Of a stretch of DNA of 64,000 nucleotides, positions 51,912 through 60,144 are shown piece by piece (position 1 is the first letter of the stretch; each line of letters opens with the position of its first letter). The DNA is taken from positions 1 to 64,000 of the forward strand of contig JAHBAA010000039.1 of the NCBI GenBank assembly GCA_018385425.1, written 5' to 3'. A program made the translations under genes and the position numbers. The notes below the pieces were generated by a model, which was not told where the DNA came from, did not search any database, and worked only from the letters and a program-made list of their open reading frames with translations. This DNA is from Acetatifactor sp. (GTDB taxonomy: Bacteria; Bacillota; Clostridia; Lachnospirales; Lachnospiraceae).

Positions 51912-52289
51912 ATGGATTCAGTTCGTGATACCGATCAGTTGGAGAAGATTTATAAGCAGACGATGCTTTTCGACTTCTATGGAGAACTATTGACGGAACA
52001 TCAGAAACAGGTGTATGAGGACGCGGTCTATAATGATCTGTCCTTAAGTGAGATCGCTGAGACTTATGGAATCAGCAGGCAGGGTGTGCACGATCTGATC
52101 AAGAGATGCGACAAACTGCTTCAGGGCTATGAGGATAAGCTGCATCTGATCGAGCGTTTTGGCAAGGCCAAGGAGACGGTTCGACTGATTCAGACGATGA
52201 CGGAGATATCCGGAGAGGGAGCGGAGGTTTTGAGGAAGCGACTTGAGGATATCAGGTTACTTGCAGAGAACCTGCTGCAGGAGATTTAA
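51912..52289 (+). CDS. ylxM: YlxM family helix-turn-helix protein (UPF0122)
   Basis: 125-aa protein of the YlxM/p13 family, nearly always upstream of ffh. Residues ~20-75 form a sigma-70 region-4-like helix-turn-helix (LLTEHQKQVYEDAVYNDLSL, IAETYGISRQGVHDLIKR). The rest is helical. In some bacteria YlxM modulates SRP assembly and GTPase activity. ATG 51912 follows GGAAGGA. ffh follows after 24 bases. Confidence 0.9.
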   Translation: MDSVRDTDQLEKIYKQTMLFDFYGELLTEHQKQVYEDAVYNDLSLSEIAETYGISRQGVHDLIKRCDKLLQGYEDKLHLIERFGKAKETVRLIQTMTEISGEGAEVLRKRLEDIRLLAENLLQEI

Positions 52290-52313
52290 AAAGTGAGTAA
52301 GGAGTTTTTGTAA

Positions 52314-53678
52314 GTGGCATTTGAGAGTTTAACCGATAAACTGCAGAATGTGTTTAAGAACCTTCGCGGTAAGGGGCGTCTGACTGAGGACGATGTGAAA
52401 GCTGCCCTCAAGGAAGTCAAGATGGCGCTGCTGGAAGCTGACGTGAATTTCAAGGTTGTTAAGCAGTTTGTGAAGGCCATTGAAGAGCGTGCTATCGGAC
52501 AGGATGTGATGAATGGTCTGAATCCTGCGCAGATGGTGATCAAGATCGTCAATGAAGAGATGATCGCCCTGATGGGCAGTGAGACAACGGAGATCGCCAT
52601 GCAGCCCGGCAAGGCAATTACAGTGATCCTGATGGCCGGTCTTCAGGGTGCAGGTAAGACGACAGCTACTGCCAAGATCGCCGGTAAGCTGAAGAAAAAG
52701 GGTAAGAAATGCCTCTTGGTTGCCTGTGATATCTACAGACCTGCAGCCATTGAGCAGTTGAAGATCAACGGAGCAAAGCAGGAGGTCGATGTGTTTTCCC
52801 TCGGAACGGATGTCAGACCTCTGGAGATTGCGCGACAGGCGATCGGCTTTGCGGAAAAGAATGGCCACAATGTAGTAATTCTGGATACTGCCGGACGGCT
52901 TCACATCGACGAAGATATGATGGCTGAGCTGCAGGAGATCAAGTCAAACCTGGACGTGCATCAGACTTTGCTTGTGGTAGATGCCATGACCGGTCAGGAT
53001 GCAGTCAATGTTGCCAAGGAATTCGATGAGAAGGTTGGCATTGACGGTGTGATCCTCTCGAAGATGGATGGAGATACGCGAGGCGGTGCCGCGCTTTCCA
53101 TAAAAGCTGTAACGGGTAAGCCGATTCTTTTTGTCAGCATGGGCGAGAAGCTTTCCGATCTGGAGCAGTTTTACCCGGATCGAATGGCCAATCGAATTCT
53201 CGGTATGGGGGATGTACTCACTCTGATCGAGAAGGCTCAGGAGAACATTGACATTGATGAAGAGACCAGCCGTGAGATGGCCGGACGCATGAAGAAGGGT
53301 AAATTCGATTTTGAAGATTACCTGGAGAGCATGAAGCAGATGCGTAAGATGGGTGGCCTGACAAGCATTCTCGGAATGCTTCCCGGCATGGGCGTGAAGT
53401 CTTCCGATCTGGAGGGAATGATCGATGAGAAGCAGCTGAAGCAAATGGAGGCAATCGTTCTCTCCATGACAAAGGAGGAGCGAAGGAATCCGAAGCTTCT
53501 GAATCCCAGAAGGAAGCATCGTATTGCAAAGGGCGCCGGTGTGGATATTGCTGTGGTGAATCGCTTTATCAAACAGTTTGAACAGAGCCAGAAGCTGATG
53601 AAGCAGTTCGGAGGCGGCAGGAAGAAACACGGAATGTTCGGGGGCTTCCCCGGAAAAAGAGGCGGATTTCCGTTCTAA
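52314..53678 (+). CDS. ffh: Signal recognition particle protein Ffh
   Basis: 454-aa SRP GTPase with N, G and methionine-rich M domains. Start is GTG 52314 with TAAGGAG upstream. GLQGAGKTTATAKIAGKL (G1), DIYRPAAIEQL, DTAGRLHIDE, SKMDGDTRGG and the M domain from about residue 300 (MLPGMG, then a basic RNA-binding segment), ending in a Gly/Lys-rich tail. It targets nascent membrane proteins together with FtsY (45906-46862). It belongs to the ylxM-ffh-rpsP-khpA-rimM-trmD-rplS block. Confidence 0.97.
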   Translation: MAFESLTDKLQNVFKNLRGKGRLTEDDVKAALKEVKMALLEADVNFKVVKQFVKAIEERAIGQDVMNGLNPAQMVIKIVNEEMIALMGSETTEIAMQPGKAITVILMAGLQGAGKTTATAKIAGKLKKKGKKCLLVACDIYRPAAIEQLKINGAKQEVDVFSLGTDVRPLEIARQAIGFAEKNGHNVVILDTAGRLHIDEDMMAELQEIKSNLDVHQTLLVVDAMTGQDAVNVAKEFDEKVGIDGVILSKMDGDTRGGAALSIKAVTGKPILFVSMGEKLSDLEQFYPDRMANRILGMGDVLTLIEKAQENIDIDEETSREMAGRMKKGKFDFEDYLESMKQMRKMGGLTSILGMLPGMGVKSSDLEGMIDEKQLKQMEAIVLSMTKEERRNPKLLNPRRKHRIAKGAGVDIAVVNRFIKQFEQSQKLMKQFGGGRKKHGMFGGFPGKRGGFPF

Positions 53679-53754
53679 ATTCAGGTGAATCAGTCCGAAA
53701 AAGGACGTTCATAAATAAATCACATTATATTTTTATCAGATGGAGGAAAAAACA

Positions 53755-53997
53755 ATGTTAAAGATGAGATTGAGAAGAATGGGACAGAAGAAGGCTCCTT
53801 ATTATAGAATCGTTGTAGCTGATTCTCGTTCCCCCAGAGATGGAAGATTTGTAGAAGAGATCGGTACCTATGATCCCTCTACCGATCCCAGCACCTTCAG
53901 CATCAATGAGGAGCTTGCTAAGAAGTGGCTTGCTAACGGTGCTCAGCCTACCGAGCAGGTTGGAAAACTCTTGAAGGTTGCCGGTATCGTAAAATAA
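53755..53997 (+). CDS. rpsP: 30S ribosomal protein S16
   Basis: 80-aa ribosomal protein: [42 protein letters not shown] 53755 follows GGAGG; the frame starts 5 codons earlier without a site. It lies in the SRP/ribosome block, 76 bases after ffh and 24 before khpA. Confidence 0.97.
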   Translation: MLKMRLRRMGQKKAPYYRIVVADSRSPRDGRFVEEIGTYDPSTDPSTFSINEELAKKWLANGAQPTEQVGKLLKVAGIVK

Positions 53998-54021
53998 GTT
54001 CAGATTCTTTGGAGGTGGCTT

Positions 54022-54249
54022 ATGAAGGAATTAGTTGAAGTAGTTGCGAAAGCACTTGTAGACAATCCGGATGAGGTTGTTGTGACCGAGAAGACCGAGG
54101 GCAGATATACAGTTATCGAACTTCATGTAGCTGCATCCGATATGGGCAAAGTTATCGGCAAACAGGGAAGAATTGCGAAAGCGATCCGTACTGTTGTGAA
54201 GGCTGCATCATCCAAAGATGACACGAGAGTGGATGTTGAGATTGTGTAA
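54022..54249 (+). CDS. khpA: KH-domain RNA-binding protein KhpA
   Basis: 75-aa single KH domain with the loop GKVIGKQGRIAKAIR (residues ~42-56). In Gram-positives KhpA pairs with KhpB (EloR) and influences cell elongation. Ribosome site TTGGAGG. It is followed by a terminator-like hairpin before rimM. Confidence 0.95.
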   Translation: MKELVEVVAKALVDNPDEVVVTEKTEGRYTVIELHVAASDMGKVIGKQGRIAKAIRTVVKAASSKDDTRVDVEIV

Positions 54250-54281
54250 TGTTGCCAGGCTATCATTTCACTTGATATTCG

Positions 54282-54322
54282 GGGAGGAACAGGCGATGCG
54301 CCCGGTGCCTCCCTTTGTTTTT
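54282..54322 (+). terminator. Terminator or attenuator between khpA and rimM
   Basis: GGGAGG and CCTCCC enclose an inner GGCG-ATG-CGCC hairpin, followed by TTTGTTTTT. It may lower readthrough into rimM-trmD. Confidence 0.6.
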
Positions 54323-54336
54323 CCATAGGAGGTTAA

Positions 54337-54867
54337 ATGGAAGAGTTTTTTCAGATCGGTTTGATCACTTCTACCCATGGAGTGCACGGAGAAGTGAAGG
54401 TGTTCCCTACCACAGACGATCCCCGGCGCTTTAAAAAGCTGCGGGAAGTGTTTGTGGATACCGGTAAGGAACGAGTCACGCTGGAAATAGAAGGTGTGAA
54501 GTTTTTCAAGCAGTTTGTGATCTTGAAATTCAAAGGTATCGACACGTTGAATGATGTGGAAAAATATCGCAAGGCCAGGTTGATCGTCTCCAGAGACAAT
54601 GCAGTGCGTCTTCGCAGGGATGAGTATTTTATTGCTGATCTGTGCGGATTGGAAGTTTTTGACGAATCCGGCGATCCGATCGGTATTCTGAGAGAAGTTC
54701 TGGAGACCGGAGCCAATGATGTATATGTCATTGATCTGAAGGATGGAAGAGAATTACTGCTTCCGGCGATCAAACAGTGTATTCTCGAGGTGAATGTGGA
54801 GGATGGCTTTATGAAGGTCCATGTTTTGGATGGGCTGCTGGACGAGGAATCGTCAAGAGAGGGATGA
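54337..54867 (+). CDS. rimM: Ribosome maturation factor RimM
   Basis: 176-aa factor for 30S assembly. N-terminal RimM domain (IGLITSTHGVHGEVKVFPTT) and C-terminal PRC-barrel (YFIADLCGLEVFD, REVLETGANDVYVI, LLLPAIKQCILEVN). ATG 54337 follows ATAGGAGG. trmD begins 6 bases after its stop, the usual arrangement. Confidence 0.95.
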   Translation: MEEFFQIGLITSTHGVHGEVKVFPTTDDPRRFKKLREVFVDTGKERVTLEIEGVKFFKQFVILKFKGIDTLNDVEKYRKARLIVSRDNAVRLRRDEYFIADLCGLEVFDESGDPIGILREVLETGANDVYVIDLKDGRELLLPAIKQCILEVNVEDGFMKVHVLDGLLDEESSREG

Positions 54868-54873
54868 TAGAAG

Positions 54874-56277
54874 ATGAAGTTTCATGTATTAACTCTTTTC
54901 CCTGAGATGATTCGGCAGGGACTTGCACCCAGCATCATTGGCAGAGCCTTGGAAAAGGGGATCATAGAGCTGAATGCGGTGGATATCAGGGATTATTCTC
55001 TGGATAAACACCGAAAGGTGGACGATTACCCCTATGGAGGCGGCGCCGGTATGCTGATGCAGGTGCAGCCTGTTTATGATGCCTGGCAGGCAGTCTGCGG
55101 TGGGAAAAAACTTCGCACGGTCTATGTGACGCCCCAGGGAGTACCTTTTACCCAGAAGCTTGCCGGGGACATGGCGAAGGAAGAGGAATTGGTGATTCTT
55201 TGCGGCCATTATGAAGGGATCGATCAGAGGGTTTTGGATGAGGTTGTCACTGATTTTGTTTCCATCGGTGATTATGTGCTTACAGGCGGCGAACTTCCTG
55301 CCATGGTCATGATCGATGCGGTCTCCAGGCTGGTTCCGGGTGTACTCGGAAATGATGCCTCTGCGGAGGAGGAGAGCTTTTTCAACGATCTTTTGGAGTA
55401 TCCACATTATTCCAGACCGGAGGTCTGGCACGGGAAACCAGTGCCGGAGGTGCTGCTTACCGGCAATCACAGAAGGGTGACTGAGTGGAGATTGGAGCAG
55501 TCAGTGGAGAAGACCAGAAGAGTTCGTCCTGATCTGTTCGCAAAATATGAGGAAAAACAAAAGCTGCTGAAGGCTCTCTCCAAGGATAAGCGCAATATGA
55601 TTCCGATCATGGAGAGTTTGTCCAGAGGGCAGGGGGAGATCCTGTATCAAAAGGACGGCGATGTGGTTGTCTACGCACCGTTTTCAGAGGTCTGCATGCT
55701 TGCTCTCTCCAATCCCGCAAACTGTGAACGGGTCTATCAGTCGGCTGTGAAGCATCCTGCCTGGTATCTGGTATTTTCCCGTGAGATGAAGGATTATCTG
55801 CTGCAACAGGGGCATGCTCTCTGGGGAGAGTGTTTCCAGTATCTTTATACCCTTCGCCAGACGATGCCTGTTGCCTATAAACAGATCAGAAGTCTGACCA
55901 TTGAGGATCTGCCCTATGTAAATGCTCATTATGGTCAGGACGGGGAGGAAGAAGAGTATCTTGCAGAGAGGATTCTGTCAGGAGCCATGTATGGTGCTTA
56001 TGATGAGCAGGGACTCATCGGTTTCATCGGATGTCACAACGACGGCAGCATGGGCTTTCTCTTTGTGGAGGAACCGCATCGGGGAAAGGGGATTGCTGTC
56101 AGTCTGGAATCTTTCCTGATCAACAGACAGCTGGAGAGGGGTTATATTCCATATTGTCATGTGAGAAAAGAAAACACTGCGTCCCTACATCTACAGGAGA
56201 AGCTGGGCTTATACCGGGCGGGCAGACCGGTTTGGTGGGTCTTCGGTTCACCTGAGTCGGAGCTTACGAAGGATTGA
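54874..56277 (+). CDS. trmD: tRNA (guanine-N1)-methyltransferase TrmD fused to a GNAT acetyltransferase domain
   Basis: 467 aa, about twice the usual TrmD (about 240). Residues 1-235 are a complete TrmD methylating G37 of tRNA: YPYGGGAGM, LCGHYEGIDQRV and the knot YVLTGGELPAMVMIDAVSRLVPGVLG, ending with the GNHRR...WR motif and RPDL. Residues ~250-340 are a linker domain. Residues ~340-460 look like a GNAT acetyltransferase: FVEEPHRGKGI at 398-408 is the acetyl-CoA pyrophosphate loop (RGKG 403-406), and HVRKENTASLHLQEKLGL is the C-terminal part. The reading frame is continuous. The substrate of the GNAT part is unknown. Confidence 0.92.
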   Translation: MKFHVLTLFPEMIRQGLAPSIIGRALEKGIIELNAVDIRDYSLDKHRKVDDYPYGGGAGMLMQVQPVYDAWQAVCGGKKLRTVYVTPQGVPFTQKLAGDMAKEEELVILCGHYEGIDQRVLDEVVTDFVSIGDYVLTGGELPAMVMIDAVSRLVPGVLGNDASAEEESFFNDLLEYPHYSRPEVWHGKPVPEVLLTGNHRRVTEWRLEQSVEKTRRVRPDLFAKYEEKQKLLKALSKDKRNMIPIMESLSRGQGEILYQKDGDVVVYAPFSEVCMLALSNPANCERVYQSAVKHPAWYLVFSREMKDYLLQQGHALWGECFQYLYTLRQTMPVAYKQIRSLTIEDLPYVNAHYGQDGEEEEYLAERILSGAMYGAYDEQGLIGFIGCHNDGSMGFLFVEEPHRGKGIAVSLESFLINRQLERGYIPYCHVRKENTASLHLQEKLGLYRAGRPVWWVFGSPESELTKD

Positions 56278-56323
56278 GAAAACTTAGAATTGCAATGTAT
56301 TTACGAAAACAAGTAAATTGTGC

Positions 56324-56352
56324 TTGCAATCAGAAAAAACTTGTGATAAAAT
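56324..56352 (+). promoter_or_regulatory. Promoter for rplS
   Basis: TTGCAA (56324-56329), 17 bases, TAAAAT (56347-56352), inside the trmD-rplS gap. Confidence 0.7.
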
Positions 56353-56369
56353 ATTCACGTTGTGTAAAT

Positions 56370-56428
56370 AAGATGGTCCTCTGTTACGATCTGTATTAAG
56401 AACATCCATTATATGAAGGAGGCTCATT
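56370..56428 (+). promoter_or_regulatory. Possible L19 leader RNA
   Basis: The 5' leader of rplS holds GATGGTCCTCTGTTACG and a later AAGAACATC that can pair imperfectly. Firmicute rplS genes often carry an autoregulatory L19 leader; this resembles one but I cannot confirm the consensus. Confidence 0.4.
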
Positions 56429-56776
56429 ATGAGTAATATTATCAAAGAAATCGAAGCTGAACAGCTGAAGGCAACCGTTGACGAGTTTGAAGTTGGTGAT
56501 ACCGTACGTGTATACGGTAAGATCAAAGAGGGTAACCGCGAGAGAATCCAGGTTTTCGAGGGTGTTGTTCTGAAGAGACAGGGTGGAAGCAATCGTGAGA
56601 CCTTCACTGTAAGAAAATCCTCCAACGGTGTCGGCGTTGAGAAGACCTGGCCTGTACATTCTCCCAATGTAGAGAAGATCGAAGTAATCAGAAAGGGTAA
56701 AGTAAGACGTGCTAAGCTGAACTACCTGAGAGACCGCGTTGGTAAGAAGGCAAAGGTGAAAGAGCTCGTCAGATAA
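56429..56776 (+). CDS. rplS: 50S ribosomal protein L19
   Basis: 115-aa ribosomal protein: [48 protein letters not shown]-like core and [20 protein letters not shown]. Strong site GAAGGAGG. Its own promoter lies upstream and a terminator follows, so it can be expressed apart from trmD. Confidence 0.97.
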   Translation: MSNIIKEIEAEQLKATVDEFEVGDTVRVYGKIKEGNRERIQVFEGVVLKRQGGSNRETFTVRKSSNGVGVEKTWPVHSPNVEKIEVIRKGKVRRAKLNYLRDRVGKKAKVKELVR

Positions 56777-56807
56777 TTTGCTTTGATTGAATTCACAAGA
56801 AGCTTGC

Positions 56808-56846
56808 GAAAAGGACAATTACTTTTGTAGTTGTCCTTTTCTATTT
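56808..56846 (+). terminator. Terminator after rplS
   Basis: AAAAGGACAA and TTGTCCTTTT stem with a 12-base loop, then CTATTT. Confidence 0.85.
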
Positions 56847-56895
56847 ACGAAAAATGTGTTATACTGAAATGTATCATGGTTGTGAGGAAGAATTT

Positions 56896-57474
56896 ATGGC
56901 AAAAAGAAAGGGCTTGACCTTTTATCAAAAGAAAAAGAGAATGAATACTTCCCTGGTAAAAGAGATCTTCAGCTGGTCTGCGGGCATATTGATCTCTGTA
57001 TTTGTCGGTGTTGTGGCAACTCTTTTCTTTGGAATGAAAATTCAAGTGGTGGGTGATTCCATGCATCCCGATTTGCTGAACGGACAGTCTGTCTATGTGG
57101 ATCGTTTTCGGTATTTGTTGTCCACTCCAAAAAGAGGAGATGTGATCGTTTTTCTCCCAAACGGCAATGAGAATGCACACTATTATGTGAAGCGTGTGGT
57201 TGCGGTTCCCGGAGATCATCTGATGATTCGCGACGGTGTACTCTATGTGAACGGACTGGAGAGCAAATGGGTCAAAGATTATATTAAGGATCCCGGTATT
57301 GCCGTAAATGATATTACACTCAAGAGCAAAGAGTATTTTTGTATGGGCGATGATCCGCAGAACAGTGAGGACAGTCGTTCTGCCAACCTGGGAGCAGTAG
57401 AAGAAATCGATATTATAGGAAAGGTTTGGTTCCGTGGCGGCTATGAAGAGCTGGACATGGGATTTGTGAAGTAA
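56896..57474 (+). CDS. lepB: Signal peptidase I (first copy)
   Basis: 192-aa membrane serine protease removing signal peptides. A basic N-terminus, one membrane span (about residues 27-47), Ser55 in VVGDSMHPDL and Lys99 in YYVKRVVAVPGD as the catalytic dyad, and FCMGDDPQNSEDSRS as box D/E (Asp-Asp-Pro where most have Asp-Asn). ATG 56896 follows GAGGA. It starts an operon with rbgA (2-base gap) and a second lepB; having two copies around rbgA suggests duplicate enzymes with different substrate ranges. Confidence 0.92.
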   Translation: MAKRKGLTFYQKKKRMNTSLVKEIFSWSAGILISVFVGVVATLFFGMKIQVVGDSMHPDLLNGQSVYVDRFRYLLSTPKRGDVIVFLPNGNENAHYYVKRVVAVPGDHLMIRDGVLYVNGLESKWVKDYIKDPGIAVNDITLKSKEYFCMGDDPQNSEDSRSANLGAVEEIDIIGKVWFRGGYEELDMGFVK

Positions 57475-57476
57475 GT

Positions 57477-58337
57477 ATGGTAATTCAGTGGTACCCCGGT
57501 CATATGACGAAAGCTAAGCGTATGATGCAGGAGGATATGAAGTTAATTGATCTGATCATCGAACTGGTCGATGCGCGTATCCCTCTCTCCAGCCGCAATC
57601 CGGATATTGATGAGCTGGGGAAAAACAAATCGAGGATCGTTCTGCTCAATAAGTCTGATCTGGCTGATCCCGTCAAAAACAAGCAATGGATGAAATATTT
57701 TGAGTCCAAGGGTATTTATGCGCTGGAGATGAATTCCAAGACCGGTTTTGGGGTAAAAAGCGTGAACGGTCTGGTTCAGCAGGCCTGCAGGGAAAAAATC
57801 GAACGTGATAGAAGACGGGGGATTGTTGGTCGGCCTGTACGTGCCATGGTGGTTGGAATTCCGAACGTAGGAAAGTCTACTTTTATCAACTCTTTTGCCG
57901 GCAAGGCATGTACGAAGACGGGCAACAAACCGGGCGTGACAAAGGGCAAGCAGTGGATACGTATGGGAAAAGGATTGGAACTTTTGGATACTCCCGGGAT
58001 ACTTTGGCCGAAATTCGAGGATGAAAAGGTTGGTAAGTATCTGGCGTTCATCGGTTCCGTCAATGATGAGATCATCATTATGGAAGATTTGGCCTGTGAT
58101 CTCATTGGATGTCTGACAGAAATCTATCCCACCGCAATCAATGATCGCTATGGAATCGAATTGCAGGAGACACCCGCTTTGACCCTGAATGCCATTGCTG
58201 TGAGCAGAGGATGTTATAAGAAAGGGGAAGAGCTTGACTGTAAAAAAGCCGCGGACCTTTTGATCGATGATTTCCGAAGCGGACGATTGGGGAGAATCAG
58301 TTTAGAGAGACCGGAGGGCGGTGAGACAAATGAGTGA
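57477..58337 (+). CDS. rbgA: Ribosome biogenesis GTPase RbgA (YlqF)
   Basis: 286-aa circularly permuted GTPase for late 50S assembly. The G motifs come in the order G4 (NKSD), G1 (GIPNVGKST), G3 (DTPG). The N-terminal IQWYPGHMTKAKRMM and the VDARIPLSSRNP segment are RbgA hallmarks; the C-terminal ~80 residues are the rRNA-binding domain. It lies between two signal peptidase genes, overlapping the second by 8 bases. Standard rplS-lepB-rbgA-rnhB neighbourhood of Firmicutes. Confidence 0.96.
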   Translation: MVIQWYPGHMTKAKRMMQEDMKLIDLIIELVDARIPLSSRNPDIDELGKNKSRIVLLNKSDLADPVKNKQWMKYFESKGIYALEMNSKTGFGVKSVNGLVQQACREKIERDRRRGIVGRPVRAMVVGIPNVGKSTFINSFAGKACTKTGNKPGVTKGKQWIRMGKGLELLDTPGILWPKFEDEKVGKYLAFIGSVNDEIIIMEDLACDLIGCLTEIYPTAINDRYGIELQETPALTLNAIAVSRGCYKKGEELDCKKAADLLIDDFRSGRLGRISLERPEGGETNE

Positions 58338-58878
58338 GAAATTAAAAGAGGCGATCGGTACAATTTTGTATTTTGGACTGGTGATCTGTGTCACCCTGCT
58401 GTTTATCAAATATGTTGCTCAGCGGACAGTGGTAGACGGACAGTCTATGGAGCCTACGCTGCAGAATGCCGACAATCTGATCGTGGACAAGATTTCCTAT
58501 CGTTTCTCTGATCCTGAGAGGTTTGATGTGGTAGTTTTTCCGCCATACGAAAATGCCGATAAGACTTACTATATCAAGAGAATTATCGGATTGCCGGGAG
58601 AGACGGTCCATATAGATACAGAAGGAAATATCTATATCAATGGGGAACTGTTGTCAGAGGGATATGGGAAGGAAGTTATTCAACCCTTTGCTCTGGGGCG
58701 GGCCGCCGGCGAAGTGGTGCTTGGAGAGGACGAGTATTTTGTGATGGGTGATAATCGTAATAACAGCACGGACAGCCGTTCTGACCTTGTGGGCAATGTG
58801 AAGAGAAGCCAGCTGATCGGAAGGGCTTGGGTTCGTGTCTGGCCCTTTTCCAAGTTCGGTTTTGTGAAACATCAGTAG
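58330..58878 (+). CDS. lepB: Signal peptidase I (second copy)
   Basis: 182-aa signal peptidase. One N-terminal span (about residues 9-27), Ser39 in VDGQSMEPTL, Lys83 in YYIKRIIGLPGE, and the standard box D/E VMGDNRNNSTDSRS. ATG 58330 lies within the rbgA end. It is the more canonical of the two copies. The upstream copy differs clearly in sequence, so they are not a recent duplication. Confidence 0.95.
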   Translation: MSEKLKEAIGTILYFGLVICVTLLFIKYVAQRTVVDGQSMEPTLQNADNLIVDKISYRFSDPERFDVVVFPPYENADKTYYIKRIIGLPGETVHIDTEGNIYINGELLSEGYGKEVIQPFALGRAAGEVVLGEDEYFVMGDNRNNSTDSRSDLVGNVKRSQLIGRAWVRVWPFSKFGFVKHQ

Positions 58879-58925
58879 GGTCAGTAAGGCATTTGAGAAT
58901 AGTCTTTGGAAAGAACGGAGTACAT

Positions 58926-59684
58926 ATGAAGGCCATTGGGGAGATTAAGAGAGAACTGGATGAGGCAAATGCGGCATCCCTGGAGGAAGTGTGTTCACTT
59001 TATGCGGAGGACGAACGCGCCGGAGTGAAGAAATTGATCACAGCTGCCAAAAAGAGACAGCAGGCATATTTCCTTGAAAAGCAGCGCATCTATGATCTGC
59101 AGCAATATGAGAGAGCATACAGTGCTTATTCCTATATCTGCGGTATCGATGAAGTGGGGAGAGGACCGTTGGCCGGGCCGGTTGTGGCCGGAGCGGTTAT
59201 TTTGCCGAAAGATTGTGAGATTCTGTATATCAATGATTCTAAGAAGCTCTCCGAAAAAAAACGGGAAGAACTGTATGATGTGATCACTTCGGAGGCTGTC
59301 GCCTGTGCCGTGGGATATGCCACCCCGGAAACCATTGACGAGATCAATATCCTGCAGGCGACCTATCAGGCAATGCGCCAGGCAATTGCCAAACTGAATC
59401 CCGCCCCTGACCTCTTGCTGAATGATGCAGTGACGATTCCGGGCGTATCAGTGAGGCAGGTGCCGATTATCAAGGGGGATGCCTTAAGCATCTCTATCGG
59501 TGCAGCGAGCATTATCGCGAAGGTTACCAGAGACAGGTTGATGTGTGAGTACGACAGTATTTATCCGGAGTTTCATTTTGCGGAAAATAAGGGCTATGGA
59601 AGCCAGGCCCATATTGCCGCTCTGAAAAAATACGGACCGACTCCCATTCATCGCAGAAGCTTTATCAAAAATTTCGGGTTTTAG
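58926..59684 (+). CDS. rnhB: Ribonuclease HII
   Basis: 252-aa nuclease removing ribonucleotides and RNA from DNA hybrids. Catalytic Asp75 and Glu76 in CGIDEVGRGPLAGPVVAGA, Asp in LLNDAVTIPG, and KGDALSISIGAASIIAKVTRD. An N-terminal helical extension of ~65 residues precedes the core, as in Bacillus RnhB. ATG 58926 follows GAACGGAG; the frame is open upstream into lepB. yraN starts 3 bases after its stop. Confidence 0.95.
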   Translation: MKAIGEIKRELDEANAASLEEVCSLYAEDERAGVKKLITAAKKRQQAYFLEKQRIYDLQQYERAYSAYSYICGIDEVGRGPLAGPVVAGAVILPKDCEILYINDSKKLSEKKREELYDVITSEAVACAVGYATPETIDEINILQATYQAMRQAIAKLNPAPDLLLNDAVTIPGVSVRQVPIIKGDALSISIGAASIIAKVTRDRLMCEYDSIYPEFHFAENKGYGSQAHIAALKKYGPTPIHRRSFIKNFGF

Positions 59685-59687
59685 AAA

Positions 59688-60050
59688 ATGAACAAGAGAG
59701 AGACAGGGTCTGCATATGAGAATCGTGCTGCTGAGTATCTGGCGGCAAACGGAATGCGGATCAAAGAGCGCAATTACCGCAATCGCAGCGGTGAGATCGA
59801 TCTGATCGGGGTTCATCAGGGATATCTGGTGTTTGTAGAGGTGAAATACAGGGGCGGTGTTGGGTATGGTTATGCCTCTGCTGCCGTGACTTATTCCAAA
59901 CAGCGCCAGATCTGTAAGGTTGCAGATTATTACAGGTTGACACATGGGGTGAAAGATTCCTGCCCGATTCGGTATGATGTCATCGCCATTCAGGGAGATA
60001 CCGTAGAATGGGTTCAGAATGCTTTCCCGCACATTTATTCCTGCAGATAA
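59688..60050 (+). CDS. yraN: YraN family protein (UPF0102)
   Basis: 120-aa protein with a restriction-endonuclease-like fold. GSAYENRAAEYLAANGM, then the conserved GEIDLIG and VFVEVKYR (the D...ExK nuclease-type motif). The function is unproven; the usual neighbour is rnhB, as here, suggesting nucleic acid processing. It ends the operon, 94 bases before the two-component system. Confidence 0.92.
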   Translation: MNKRETGSAYENRAAEYLAANGMRIKERNYRNRSGEIDLIGVHQGYLVFVEVKYRGGVGYGYASAAVTYSKQRQICKVADYYRLTHGVKDSCPIRYDVIAIQGDTVEWVQNAFPHIYSCR

Positions 60051-60066
60051 GCTTTATTAAGGAAAT

Positions 60067-60115
60067 CTTCACTTTTGCTTCAAGTTACCTTAAGTTTTAT
60101 TTGTTTAGATATAGT
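60067..60115 (+). promoter_or_regulatory. Promoter with three tandem 11-bp repeats (OmpR/PhoB-type box)
   Basis: CTTCACTTTTG, CTTCAAGTTAC and CTTAAGTTTTA lie end to end at 60067-60077, 60078-60088 and 60089-60099. TATAGT (60110-60115) is a fitting -10, so the third repeat covers the -35, as in PhoB-activated promoters. It probably serves autoregulation of the response regulator gene. Confidence 0.65.
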
Positions 60116-60144
60116 TATAGTCATTTTTGGGGGAAAAGGGGTTT

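Noticed and set aside
54874-56277. TrmD-GNAT as a sequencing-error fusion of two genes
   Set aside because: The TrmD part ends in the same frame as the GNAT part, with a plausible linker domain and no internal ribosome site; I treat it as a real fusion.
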